Assembly (NCBI GenBank): GCA_963728165.1
Contig: CAVSIY010000006.1
Coordinates: 1,178,001 to 1,242,000, forward strand
DNA length: 64,000 nt
Direction of reading: 5' to 3'
Origin: Hyphomicrobium_A sp963728165
Lineage (GTDB): Bacteria; Pseudomonadota; Alphaproteobacteria; Rhizobiales; Hyphomicrobiaceae
Shown here: positions 1 to 7,886 of the stretch, piece by piece
Layout: every line of letters begins with the position of its first letter
Numbering within the stretch: the first letter of the stretch is position 1
Notes under the pieces: model-generated
Database searches by the model: none
Told to the model about the DNA's origin: nothing
What the model saw: only the letters and a program-made list of their open reading frames with translations
Made by a program: the position numbers and the translations under genes

Positions 1-1292
1 CATTCATGGACCGGTTTGCCGACCGCTTCCTCAGCACTATAGCCGAGTATGCGCTCCGCGGCGCGGTTCCAGTAGGTAACTCTCCCGGCGGGATCGATAG
101 TGATGATTGCGTCCTGCGCGGCATCGCTGACGGTGCGGAAGCGCTCTTCGCTCATGTGCAGGCGACTCTCAGCCTCGCGCTCCGCGGTCACGTCAATCCC
201 GACGGCAAGAAGGGCCGGATGGCCCTCGTTCGTGATCCGCTGGCCGCTCCAACGAACGCAACGCGAGTCGCCGCTTTTGGTGCGTATGCTGAATTCGGTA
301 TCGGCAAGGCCCTTGCTGTATGCCTCATGAATTTTTATTCGCGCCAAGTCGCGATCGCTCTCGACAACGTTCCAAAGCGCGTCGAGCCCTCGCAGTTGTT
401 CACTGGAAAGGCCGGTTACGACCGATAGATTATCGTTCCAGCGAACGATGTGGCCGCCTTCATCGAGCAAAACAAAGAAGCCCGGCAGACTGTCGATCAA
501 AGCCGTGGACAAATCCCGCTCCTGCGTCAGCGCTCTTGTCCGTTCACCCAGTTTCTCGTACGCAGTCCGCAGGTCTGCGGTACGGTCTCTGACGCGCACT
601 TCAAGCTCGTCGCGGGCCTTGCGAAGCGCCGCTTCCGAACTTGATCGCTCTTCACTCCAGCGTCGCCCCGCACGAAGAGCAAAATACCAAGCCCACAACA
701 GGACGAGAACAATCACACCACTCGCTATCTCCAATCCGGCTGTCAGCAAATTAAGGTGCCGGACTTGGGATTCGATTGCGCCCTTCAGCCAGGATGCAGT
801 CTTCTCCACTCCGTCGGCATAGATGGCCTTCAACCGCGAGTATTCTTCACTGGCCAACAAAGAGGATGCCTCCGTCAGCCGGCCCTCACCGACCAAGCTT
901 AAGGCGCGTCGTTCAATCTCTACGAGCTTGCGATTCGCCCGATCGGTTTGCTCGATGAATTGCCGTACCTCGGGTGCACGCAACGCGTTTTGCGTTTGCT
1001 TGATCAGGGCGCCGAGCGCGGCATCGAATGCGTCGTATCGTTGCTTGTAGGCGAGGTCGCCCGTCGCGGCCGCCATGCGCGCTGACATAGTCAGCGCCTC
1101 GTCGTACAGCATGGTCCGGCTGTGATATTCGCTGAGCTGGACCTGTTTCTGCCGCAGATCAGCGAAGCGATGTTGCAATTGCCAGGACAGCAAGACGATG
1201 GCGACGGCTGCCAGCACGCTGATAGCAACCGCTGCCGCCGTGGGCCATAGCGGAAACCTGTGCTGGTCAGATCTGGCTTTTTCAACCGGCAT
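1..1292 (-). CDS. Membrane sensor protein with two PAS domains (probable histidine kinase), 3' end off the window
   Basis: An open frame starts with ATG at 1292 and runs off the left edge (about 430 residues visible). Residues 19-36 form a membrane helix, followed by an extracytoplasmic helical region of about 150 residues that contains TMSARMAAATGD, a sequence common in four-helix-bundle sensors. A second membrane helix lies near residues 190-212 (GVIVLVLLWAWYF), followed by a coiled coil rich in Arg and Glu. Two PAS folds follow: one from about 250 (SLPGFFVLLDEGGHIVRWND) and a second that begins AAQDAIITIDPAGRVTYWN just before the edge. The output domain is not visible. Histidine kinase is the commonest partner for this layout, but GGDEF/EAL is possible. 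No strong Shine-Dalgarno precedes the ATG. The gene stands alone; the next gene (1654-1881) is on the same strand but about 360 bp away. Confidence 0.8.
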   Translation of the reverse strand, partial: MPVEKARSDQHRFPLWPTAAAVAISVLAAVAIVLLSWQLQHRFADLRQKQVQLSEYHSRTMLYDEALTMSARMAAATGDLAYKQRYDAFDAALGALIKQTQNALRAPEVRQFIEQTDRANRKLVEIERRALSLVGEGRLTEASSLLASEEYSRLKAIYADGVEKTASWLKGAIESQVRHLNLLTAGLEIASGVIVLVLLWAWYFALRAGRRWSEERSSSEAALRKARDELEVRVRDRTADLRTAYEKLGERTRALTQERDLSTALIDSLPGFFVLLDEGGHIVRWNDNLSVVTGLSSEQLRGLDALWNVVESDRDLARIKIHEAYSKGLADTEFSIRTKSGDSRCVRWSGQRITNEGHPALLAVGIDVTAEREAESRLHMSEERFRTVSDAAQDAIITIDPAGRVTYWNRAAERILGYSAEEAVGKPVHE

Positions 1293-1653
1293 AAAATTGC
1301 TCAAACGAAATTTGGCAATGCGGCCAATGGATAGCCGAAGAGTCTGCTTTGCAGCTTTAATGGCCTGGATAAACATGAAGGTTTTGGCGTTAAGGACGAA
1401 GAACCCGTCTCAAATTAAATCGAAAATGCACTTAGCGACCGCCTTTAGACAGCCACGCCCCCAGAAAACGGGGTGTTGCTGAGGGGGTGCCAGCGCTGCG
1501 CGTTATCGGCCAAGCCCGCCCTCGGGATCAAAGCAGACGCAACGTCTGTGTGCGCCGAGGGGCTGCTCATGACCCAAACCGGAAGTCACTCGAAGGATCG
1601 AGCGCTTGGCTTCGGGAATCCCGGATCGCCAATTTACTGACGCGCTTTGCGAT
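1293..1653. other. Intergenic, no gene seen
   Basis: No reading frame here has a plausible start, ribosome site and protein-like composition. Part of it is more AT-rich than the surroundings. It must contain the promoter of the leftward sensor gene and the 3' region of the small exported-protein gene. I see no clear terminator hairpin. Confidence 0.4.
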
Positions 1654-1881
1654 TTAGCTTCTGAGAATATAGGCCGTGCAGAGCACCTTGATCTGGGCCT
1701 CGGCCTCATCTCGGGTGACGTACCCTCTTTTGCCAACGACGAATATCGTTTTGTCGACGGGCCAAACGTCAACCACGCTGCACGTGTCGTCGAGACTACG
1801 CACAATGTAAAAGCTCGCCGCCAAAGCAGGTGTGGCCACGCCCAGGGCCATGCCGAACGCAATAGCGTATCTCAACGTCAA
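1654..1881 (-). CDS. Small exported protein of unknown function
   Basis: A 75-residue protein with a textbook signal peptide: positive N-terminus, hydrophobic GMALGVATPALAA, then probable cleavage before SFYIVRSLDD. The mature part is about 53 residues and has two cysteines, which could form a disulfide in the periplasm. The start is TTG at 1881 and overlaps the TGA of the upstream phasin gene by four bases (TTGA), suggesting translational coupling. No downstream ATG would leave a complete signal peptide. I do not recognise the family. Its role is unknown beyond the likely co-expression with the phasin. Confidence 0.6.
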   Translation of the reverse strand: MTLRYAIAFGMALGVATPALAASFYIVRSLDDTCSVVDVWPVDKTIFVVGKRGYVTRDEAEAQIKVLCTAYILRS

Positions 1882-2285
1882 CGTGCGTCTGCCGTCGGCA
1901 CAAATTTCGGAGCGAGGCCCTGAATGGCTGTCACGGTGTCATGCACCAGGCTCTTGCTGCTGTTCGCCATCTCGATAATTCCGTCTAAGTAATGCTCGGT
2001 CGAGTGCTGGTACCAATCACCATAGACGCGGCGCATCTCCTCCGCCGTGCTGCACGCAGTATAGCGTTGTGACAGGTCGAAATTGTCCTTCAGGCACTGG
2101 TTCACAAACGCGACCCAGTGATTGTTGAACGCTATGATGCCCTTATAAAGCTGCCCGTTCATCGCGGTCATCGCCGCGACCGGCGGCATGTCACCGATGA
2201 GCGCATTGAAGGCGGAGGGTGCCCAAAGATTCCGCTGTGCGCCGTTTGTAGGCTCGTGTGCGCCGTTTGTAGGTTCATTGGTCAT
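1878..2285 (-). CDS. Phasin-like protein
   Basis: A 135-residue, largely helical protein. The stretch around NNHWVAFVNQCLKDNF and the later YQHSTEHYLDGIIEMANSSK resemble phasin-family helices, which coat polyhydroxyalkanoate granules. The N-terminus has a perfect short tandem duplication giving EPTNGA twice, encoded by repeated DNA at about 2237-2277. ATG at 2285 is preceded by GAGG at a good distance. The gene overlaps the small exported-protein gene (1654-1881) and lies upstream of it on the same strand. A PHB-depolymerase-type esterase follows at 2681-3886, supporting a PHA link, although that gene is separated by 395 bp. Assignment rests on overall character, so it is moderately sure. Confidence 0.6.
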   Translation of the reverse strand: MTNEPTNGAHEPTNGAQRNLWAPSAFNALIGDMPPVAAMTAMNGQLYKGIIAFNNHWVAFVNQCLKDNFDLSQRYTACSTAEEMRRVYGDWYQHSTEHYLDGIIEMANSSKSLVHDTVTAIQGLAPKFVPTADAR

Positions 2286-2680
2286 GACAAAATCCTCGCA
2301 GGCACGGAAACAATGCCCATGACTATTCAGACTAGGTTCTGTTTATTGGTTTCCTGAGAAGCTGTAATGTAAGCGCCCTGCACTTAGGTGTCAATGCACA
2401 TCGAAAGAATCTCTGAAATATTCATTCGTTTCATGGGAATTGTTATTTGCTGTATACTTCTAAGTTATACCAAGCATAGAAGTTGGTGCAAAATTTATGC
2501 TCCACTACAAAACGCAGAAAAAGTGAAATCACTAAAAATATTACACTTTTTCCGGCAACGATTGGCCGCTCAACTCGATGTAGCCTAGTTTGAATCTGGA
2601 ACGGGCCATTACCACCGCGTCTTTGGGGATTTCGCCTCCCCGTCTTGCCGCGCACTGCTTCGAGTTCCTTCCTGGAAGCT
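2286..2680. other. AT-rich intergenic stretch
   Basis: 395 bases between the leftward phasin gene and the leftward esterase gene, with no convincing reading frame. Roughly 2390-2560 is markedly AT-rich against a GC-rich background. It contains the inverted repeat listed at 2518-2551. Promoter elements for the phasin gene are expected here, but I cannot fix them. Confidence 0.45.
2518..2551 (-). terminator. AT-rich inverted repeat with terminal T/A runs, possible terminator
   Basis: AAAAAGTG (2518-2525) is matched by CACTTTTT (2544-2551); allowing one mismatch, the arms extend to 12 bp. It lies about 130 bp downstream of the esterase stop and ends in a T run when read leftward. The stem is poor in GC, so termination strength is uncertain; it could instead be a protein-binding site. 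Confidence 0.35.
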
Positions 2681-3886
2681 TCACCGCTCCAAGTTTGCAT
2701 GCTCGAGAAAAAAGCGAAGCATTTCCTGCGTGGCATCGGGGCCCGCCGGGTCAGTGAACGAACCTGCAGCGCTCCCGCCGGACCACGCGTGGCCGGCTCC
2801 ATGGATCTCCCATTGCTCGAGCACGCTGCGTCCACCTGCGTCGCGTTTGATTGATCGCGTGTATCTGCGGCCCGAGGAAACCATCTCACGTTCCACCGAA
2901 GCATCCGAATGTTCTCCGGTATTGGCGCGCGCGATGACTTGCGTTCCGTTGCGGGGATGCACGGTTGTATCCTGGTCGCCATGGAAGACGATCGTGGGCA
3001 ACGCGCGTCGTCGTCTGGTGTGGACGCCGCCCGGGCTTGCGCGAACCGGACCGCGCCCGTTCATTGCGGCAAAGGCGGACGGGAGGTCGCGAGCTGCGCC
3101 GCATGCCAGGCCCGAATGCACCCCGACGCCCGCGTAAAGATCCGGATAAGTCTCGCCCATGATGGCCGCGGCTGCACCGCCGGCGGACAATCCGGCGATA
3201 TAGATGCGACGCGCATCGATCCCGTAGTCGTTCATGATCTGGCGCGTGATGCCTGCAATGAGCGCCGGTTCGCCGTGGCCGCGCTGCTGATCGCTCGGCT
3301 TGAACCAGTTCCAGCACCGCGAAGCGTTGGCGGCTGCAGGCTGTTCGGGATAGACGACGAAGCACCCCTCGGCCTCGGCAGCGAAGTTCATCCGCGTGCC
3401 GGCGGCGAAATCGTCGGCTGACTGCGTGCATCCGTGCAGCATGACAATCAGCGGTCTCGGTCCATCACCATGCCGGCTGGGAATATAGAGTTTGTATGCC
3501 CGGCTTCCCTGCTCGTTACTGAACGACATGGCGATGTACCTGCCGTCCGCCGGAGCGATATCGGTGTCAGCGAGGCGTCCGCGTCGAGGCGCACCGCGAA
3601 GGCCGGTCAGATTAAGGTCGAGCCTATCGAAGAGGCCGGGGAGGCCAGCCGTAGCCGGCGTCGGGGTTGCGCCGAACGAGATACCGGGATTGGAAGCCGC
3701 ATCCGCCGCAAGCTCAATGACGGGAGCCGGAAGCGACATGGCTTTAGCCGCAGAGTTCATCTCTGCACCGTCGCTCGCTCGCGTACCGCGCAGCATGCTT
3801 TGAAGGAGAGTCATCGCCTCACCCAAGCGGCCGACCCGGGTGAGACGTGTCGCCTCGACCATTTCGCGCGCGAGCAGTAGTTTCAT
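2681..3886 (-). CDS. PHB-depolymerase-family extracellular-type esterase
   Basis: 401 residues from ATG at 3886, chosen because AGGA sits eight bases upstream; the frame is open further 5' but that extension is Arg-rich and unlike protein. The catalytic domain has the oxyanion-type motif MLHGCTQSADDFA near residue 147, a lipase box GLSAGG near residue 230, an acidic region HGDQDTTVHP and the histidine GAGHAWSGG near the C-terminus. This is the layout of the short-chain PHA depolymerase/feruloyl-esterase family (alpha/beta hydrolase). The first 130 residues are a helical N-terminal region and no obvious signal peptide is seen, so an intracellular or atypically exported location is possible. 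The ribbon-helix-helix regulator (3972-4391) lies 85 bp upstream on the same strand and probably controls it. Substrate could be PHB or another ester. Confidence 0.85.
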   Translation of the reverse strand: MKLLLAREMVEATRLTRVGRLGEAMTLLQSMLRGTRASDGAEMNSAAKAMSLPAPVIELAADAASNPGISFGATPTPATAGLPGLFDRLDLNLTGLRGAPRRGRLADTDIAPADGRYIAMSFSNEQGSRAYKLYIPSRHGDGPRPLIVMLHGCTQSADDFAAGTRMNFAAEAEGCFVVYPEQPAAANASRCWNWFKPSDQQRGHGEPALIAGITRQIMNDYGIDARRIYIAGLSAGGAAAAIMGETYPDLYAGVGVHSGLACGAARDLPSAFAAMNGRGPVRASPGGVHTRRRRALPTIVFHGDQDTTVHPRNGTQVIARANTGEHSDASVEREMVSSGRRYTRSIKRDAGGRSVLEQWEIHGAGHAWSGGSAAGSFTDPAGPDATQEMLRFFLEHANLER

Positions 3887-3971
3887 GTTGTCATTCCTGT
3901 TAGAGCGGCTTGCGGAGATTTTGGAGAGACGGCGCCGGCAGACAGGACGGTCCGGCATTCGCACAGCGCGC

Positions 3972-4391
3972 CTACTGCGTTCGGTCTGCCAACGCGGCCT
4001 TGACTTCCGCACTCGCGTGCAGCGCTCCCAACACCGAGATGGAAGAGATGGTCGCTCGGGCCAAGTCGGGCGAAACGTCGGCCGCGATACTCAAGAGGCC
4101 AAGCACATGCAGGTTCAGCGTTTGGCGCGCCGCGCGGACGGCCTCGAGATCCTCGCGCGAATAATGCCGCAATCCGAGATCGAGCGTTTGGCGCGCCACG
4201 CTTTGCTTGACCACGTCGCCATGCCGGTCGAGCTGATTACGGATCGCGGTGCGGATGAAATCGGTGCGGTTCGAATAGAACCCCTCATGCACCATCAGGT
4301 CGATTTGGCCGAGGTCGACATACCCGAGATTGATCGTGACCTTCTCGGAGTCACCGGGCTTGGGCCGCAGCTCCCGCACGTTATTTGCCAT
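3972..4391 (-). CDS. Ribbon-helix-helix (CopG/Arc-type) transcriptional regulator
   Basis: 139 residues from ATG at 4391. The N-terminal part KVTINLGYVDLGQIDLMV followed by NRTDFIRTAIRNQLDRH has the beta-strand plus two helices of the ribbon-helix-helix fold; these proteins bind DNA as dimers on short repeats. The rest is helical (HYSREDLEAVRAARQTLNLH) and may be an oligomerisation region. It lies upstream of the esterase gene in the same orientation. Its own 5' region carries ACCATC/GATGGT repeats (4398-4426), the kind of operator this family uses, so autoregulation together with control of the esterase is likely. An out-of-frame ATG sits just upstream and is rejected because its product would not make this fold. 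Confidence 0.85.
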   Translation of the reverse strand: MANNVRELRPKPGDSEKVTINLGYVDLGQIDLMVHEGFYSNRTDFIRTAIRNQLDRHGDVVKQSVARQTLDLGLRHYSREDLEAVRAARQTLNLHVLGLLSIAADVSPDLARATISSISVLGALHASAEVKAALADRTQ

Positions 4392-4397
4392 CCGTAT

Positions 4398-4426
4398 ACC
4401 ATCCTCTTACCATCTGTATGGATGGT
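4398..4426. promoter_or_regulatory. Probable operator of the ribbon-helix-helix regulator
   Basis: Three copies of one hexamer: ACCATC at 4398-4403 and 4409-4414 (direct, 11 bp apart) and its inverse GATGGT at 4421-4426. It sits 7-35 bp upstream of the regulator start codon, where it would overlap the promoter or ribosome site. Spacing of about one helical turn fits side-by-side ribbon-helix-helix dimers. Function is inferred. Confidence 0.5.
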
Positions 4427-5577
4427 AGATGGGCTGAGTCGGACGCTATTGCAAGGGGGGGCCGGGCGCGCGGGCGGCGTCTGCTGTTGGCCCAAGTCAG
4501 AAGAGTAGCCTTCGTCTGCTCTGGGGAGCGGAGCCGACCAGAGCCCTAAGTTGGAAAATCGGCGATTGCCGCCGGGCCGTCGACTTCCGTATCAGGTCAC
4601 CCAACTAATCTCGATTGGCTTGCCGCTTCTCTACATCAATCCTTGCATCCCGTTCACGGCGCCGCAGCACCGACACTTGAGCAGTCAGACCCCACCATCC
4701 GTCCGTCACGCGAACATGTTTCGGTCGTTCGTCAGTTTGCCCATGTCGATGGATGGCTCCATGACGTCTCCTGCTCAGCGCGGAGCAAGAGAGCTGAACT
4801 AAACTGTTGGGTCCGACGTAAGTCAAGGTGGCGCGCGCCGGCATAATTCATGCGCCACTGGGCGCCTAGCATGGACGGCCGTGCTCACAAGGATAACCAG
4901 CGGCCTAATGTCGTTGAGCTAATCGAACTTGCCGTAGCGCGCGTTGGGCAGCCAGAGCCGCCAGGTATCCCCGCCCATGGACGCGGCTGCGGCGCCATAG
5001 CCGTCGCGCTCGTATCGCTCCCTGAAAAGCGATTCCAGTCGCGCGACCAGCAACCATTCAATGCGGCGGTCCGATGGCCACAGAGCCGACAACTCTGATA
5101 GAGGAGCATTCCAGCCCCAGGCGAATAGCTCGGTCGAACCCAAAGGTGATCTTTTCGAATGGAGCATGGACTTACCGCCGCCCCGCGAAATCTTTACAAG
5201 CGTGGGATAAGCGTGCCCCGCCCCGCGCCAGTGACTCGACAAACGCGGGGACGATAAGCCGAGTCACCGGCGACTAAGGAGCCAACAATGGCGGATACGC
5301 GCTCCTTGAACGCCAATGTGTGCCGAGGGCAGTGGTGCCGGCTAGATTCGGAATCTACCTAGTGTGGATAACGGCGCTCTGAAGCCATGGATTCCCGTGG
5401 TCCCGCAGTGAGCAATAGAAGGCGGCCCCTTGGCCCACTGCGGAAGGTCAAGCGGCGCTGGGATTGACCTAACGAGGTCTGAAGATTTGCGTACGGATTG
5501 CCGTGGTACGTTAGCGCAGCGCTTAGATCCACACTGTAGAACTGGAGGAACTCGACTGATATTGAAGGGCGGGAATC
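4427..5577. other. Long intergenic stretch with at most one weak gene
   Basis: About 1.15 kb between the leftward regulator and the rightward diguanylate cyclase. The only frame with protein-like composition is at 4919-5167. A degenerate GTCTGCTGTTGGCCC motif lies at about 4479-4493; the 11-base core GCTGTTGGCCC recurs exactly at 10630-10640. No tRNA-like fold or insertion-sequence end was seen. Confidence 0.4.
4919..5167 (-). CDS. Short hypothetical protein, possibly a gene remnant
   Basis: 82 residues from ATG at 5167. The composition is protein-like, with a helical stretch IEWLLVARLESLFRERYERD and an aromatic tail GGDTWRLWLPNARYG. I do not recognise a family. It stands alone in a sparse region, and the ribosome site is only a purine-rich GGGCGGCGG. 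It could be a real small gene, or the surviving piece of a larger one; the surrounding DNA in other frames shows no continuation. Confidence 0.3.
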   Translation of the reverse strand: MLHSKRSPLGSTELFAWGWNAPLSELSALWPSDRRIEWLLVARLESLFRERYERDGYGAAAASMGGDTWRLWLPNARYGKFD

Positions 5578-6642
5578 GTGCCTCAAGCGAGTGCTCGGCC
5601 GCGAAAGGTCAAAAGTCCGTCGCGGAGTAAAGAAATTGCAGCGCAGGTGAAACTGACAGACGACCACCGACGGGTGGGCGAACTTGCGCATGCCCTGTCT
5701 TCGCTCAAAAAGAACGCCGCCGAGCTGCTCCAGCGCAAGAAGCAGCTGCAGCAGCTCAATCGTTGGTTTGACGTCGCGCTCAACAACATGGCGCGCGGAC
5801 TGTCAATGTTTGATGCCAAGCAGCGACTGATCGTCTGCAATACGCTCTACCGGGAAATCTATGAACTGCCGCAGCTGCTGACGCGCCCGGGCACACCGCT
5901 CAGCAAGATCGTACGTTATCATGTAAGGCAGGTGACAGGCCGTGATGACCCCGAGGAGATTCGTCTCCAGTGCGAGTGGCTTGAAAGGCACGTGGCTAAG
6001 GTCATGCAGGGCGAAACCTTTAGCTACACGCAACTGCTAAAGAATGGACGCATCGTGCAGGTCAGCAACCAGCCGCTCGTTGGCGGCGGCTGGGTGGATA
6101 TTCAGGAAGATATCACCGAGCGCCGCAAGGCAGAGCAGAGGATCACTTGGCTGGCTCATCATGACCCTCTGACCGAGACGGCCAATCGCTTGTGCTTCGG
6201 TGAGGAACTGGACCATGCGCTGCGGCAACTGGAGCCTGGCACAGGGTTCGCACTGCACTGGATGGATCTGGATCACTTCAAGCAAATCAACGACAAGCTC
6301 GGCCATCCGACAGGAGATGCCTTGCTAAAGAGCGTCGCCAAAACACTGCGCAACACCGTGCGCGAGCAAGACCTGGTCGCACGGCTGGGCGGCGACGAAT
6401 TTGCCATCATCCAAGCAGGTGCGACGACGCAAACGGAAGCGGAAGAGCTGACGAAGCGTCTGCTGGTGGCCGTCAATGGTCCCCACCACGTGCTCGGACA
6501 TGAACTCGTAATCGGCGCCAGCATCGGCGTTGTTCTGGCGCCTGAGGATGGCATGAGCGCGGAAGAGCTGATGAAGAACGTGGACTTAGCGCTTTACAGA
6601 GCCAAGGCGGCCGGCCGCGGGACCTTCGCATTCTTTGAATGA
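5578..6642 (+). CDS. PAS-GGDEF diguanylate cyclase
   Basis: 354 residues from a GTG start at 5578. A basic N-terminus and a coiled-coil helix (residues 35-60) lead into a PAS-like domain (about 60-190: NNMARGLSMFDAKQRLIVCN). The GGDEF domain follows with DLDHFKQINDKLGH and an intact active site RLGGDEF near residue 270, so it should make cyclic di-GMP from two GTP. The inhibitory site RxxD is present as REQD, five residues before GGDEF, so product feedback is expected. The usual HHDPLTGLPNR is HHDPLTETANR, a small deviation. There is no membrane segment, so it is cytoplasmic. A PilZ effector gene follows at 7128-7424. The GTG has GGGCGGG upstream. Confidence 0.9.
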   Translation: MPQASARPRKVKSPSRSKEIAAQVKLTDDHRRVGELAHALSSLKKNAAELLQRKKQLQQLNRWFDVALNNMARGLSMFDAKQRLIVCNTLYREIYELPQLLTRPGTPLSKIVRYHVRQVTGRDDPEEIRLQCEWLERHVAKVMQGETFSYTQLLKNGRIVQVSNQPLVGGGWVDIQEDITERRKAEQRITWLAHHDPLTETANRLCFGEELDHALRQLEPGTGFALHWMDLDHFKQINDKLGHPTGDALLKSVAKTLRNTVREQDLVARLGGDEFAIIQAGATTQTEAEELTKRLLVAVNGPHHVLGHELVIGASIGVVLAPEDGMSAEELMKNVDLALYRAKAAGRGTFAFFE

Positions 6643-7127
6643 CCGCTTGCCGATCAGCCTCGGCCCCTTGTCGAGGCCATCGTGCGCCAGGCCAAGGAGC
6701 GGTCTGCTGACGGAGTACTGAGCCGAGGTAGCCACCTGCTTGCTCAACGTCCGCTGTTGGTCAGCGCTGAGAGCCGATCGCGATGTCGAGCGGAAAACTT
6801 TTTTTAAGTTGATGGTCGCGCACTAACAGAGCGGCGGGAGGACGCTAGGTCCCCATTTTGATCCCTTTGCATAGGGGATCGAGGCGATGTCCTGCGTATG
6901 GTGTTTGGATGACGCCGAATTGCACAACTGGCCAAGCCTAACGGCACAACCGAAACGACAGGTTCCGTACCCCTTCTGCATGCAAAATCTGCATCTGCGA
7001 ACTCGCGGCGGTCGCATTAAGCGCAAAGTTCGATCCAATATCGAACAAACCCAATTGGAACGCACTAGGAATATGGCAGGTTCTCTACGCTAGGGTCTCT
7101 GCCACCCAGACCCTCCGGCCACCAAAG
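6643..7127. other. Intergenic, no gene seen
   Basis: 485 bases between the cyclase and the PilZ gene. Short frames exist but none has a convincing composition. A CGTCCGCTGTTGGTCAGCGC stretch near 6748 resembles the degenerate motif described at 4479 and 10629. The promoter of the PilZ gene must lie here. Confidence 0.4.
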
Positions 7128-7424
7128 ATGGCACACCACATAACGCGTCTGCACAATCGACGTGCGTTCGAACGGCACGATATCAATTTGCTTGCCGTGG
7201 TGCATTTGCGTGGCGGCTCTCAAAGCGTCATGCTTCGTAATATTTCACGTGCCGGGGTGAGACTAGAAAACGCCGTCGGGCTGATACTAGGGGATCTCGT
7301 GACGATCGAAATTTCATCGTCACACTCTCTTGTAGGGAGGGTGGCGTGGTCATTACCTTCTTCTTGCGGTATCGAGTTCCAAGTCCACCTTGCCGAAGAC
7401 GATCCAGCGCTTAGGATTGCCTAA
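7128..7424 (+). CDS. PilZ-domain protein, cyclic di-GMP receptor
   Basis: 98 residues, essentially a single PilZ domain. The binding signature is present: the basic RRAFERHD near the N-terminus (an RxxxR-type motif) and NISRAGVRLE (the [DN]xSxxG motif) about 25 residues later. Proteins with both motifs bind a cyclic di-GMP dimer and act as stand-alone receptors. It follows a diguanylate cyclase on the same strand, 485 bp away, so the two may form a local signalling pair, although the gap argues for separate promoters. No output domain is fused, so its partner protein is unknown. Confidence 0.85.
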   Translation: MAHHITRLHNRRAFERHDINLLAVVHLRGGSQSVMLRNISRAGVRLENAVGLILGDLVTIEISSSHSLVGRVAWSLPSSCGIEFQVHLAEDDPALRIA

Positions 7425-7886
7425 CATTTCCCGCGCGATCCTGATCCGTTGGCGCTCCTGCGACGTGGGCAACTTTCCAGCTCCCGACACCTGCACCCGC
7501 TGCCTATCGGTCGGGTTTCCGCACTCCATCTGAACCCGGACATTGGCTCATCCAGAGCCGATCAGCACTCTTGGCCCCTTTCAGAACTCAGCGCAGGAGT
7601 GGCGCGACGACGGCTTTTGAGGGACGAGCTGACGTCGTCACAAAAACATCCTATCCGCTGCTTGTGACCCGGGGCGGAACCAATACTCGTTGAAGGGTGC
7701 ATTATGCCGTCTACAGAATACGAGGTGCCTGCTATGGTGCCTCAGATCGCCGCGCAAGCGGTCCCAGCTATGTCATTGAGCTCCCGTTACATTGATTGAC
7801 GAACCGTGCAGTCTTCCTGCTGTGCGAGACACCCAAAAAGATCGGACACGCGGGCCTGGGGAGGCGCAGACCGTTTAGGGGGGAGC
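7425..7886. other. Intergenic region with one possible micro-ORF
   Basis: 462 bases. ATCCGCTGCTTGTGACCC followed by GGGGCGGA, at about 7652-7677, is another degenerate copy of the motif seen at 4479 and 10629. A 31-codon frame at 7704-7799 is listed separately. Nothing else was seen. Confidence 0.4.
7704..7799 (+). CDS. Possible 31-residue micro-ORF
   Basis: ATG at 7704 has GAAGGGTG about six bases upstream, and the frame closes with TGA at 7797-7799. The peptide begins MPSTEYEVPAMVPQ and has no recognisable motif. It lies 87 bp upstream of the large DUF2235 gene on the same strand and could be a leader peptide. The main argument is the ribosome site; it may equally be chance. Confidence 0.2.
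   Translation: MPSTEYEVPAMVPQIAAQAVPAMSLSSRYID

Noticed and set aside
4605..4844. Small minus-strand frame
   Set aside because: Basic, low-complexity sequence without ribosome site or motif.
5341..5375. Another CTAG palindrome (CTAGATTCGGAATCTACCTAG)-like stretch
   Set aside because: Only short arms match and the body is unlike H1 or H2 of the array, so it was not counted as a copy.
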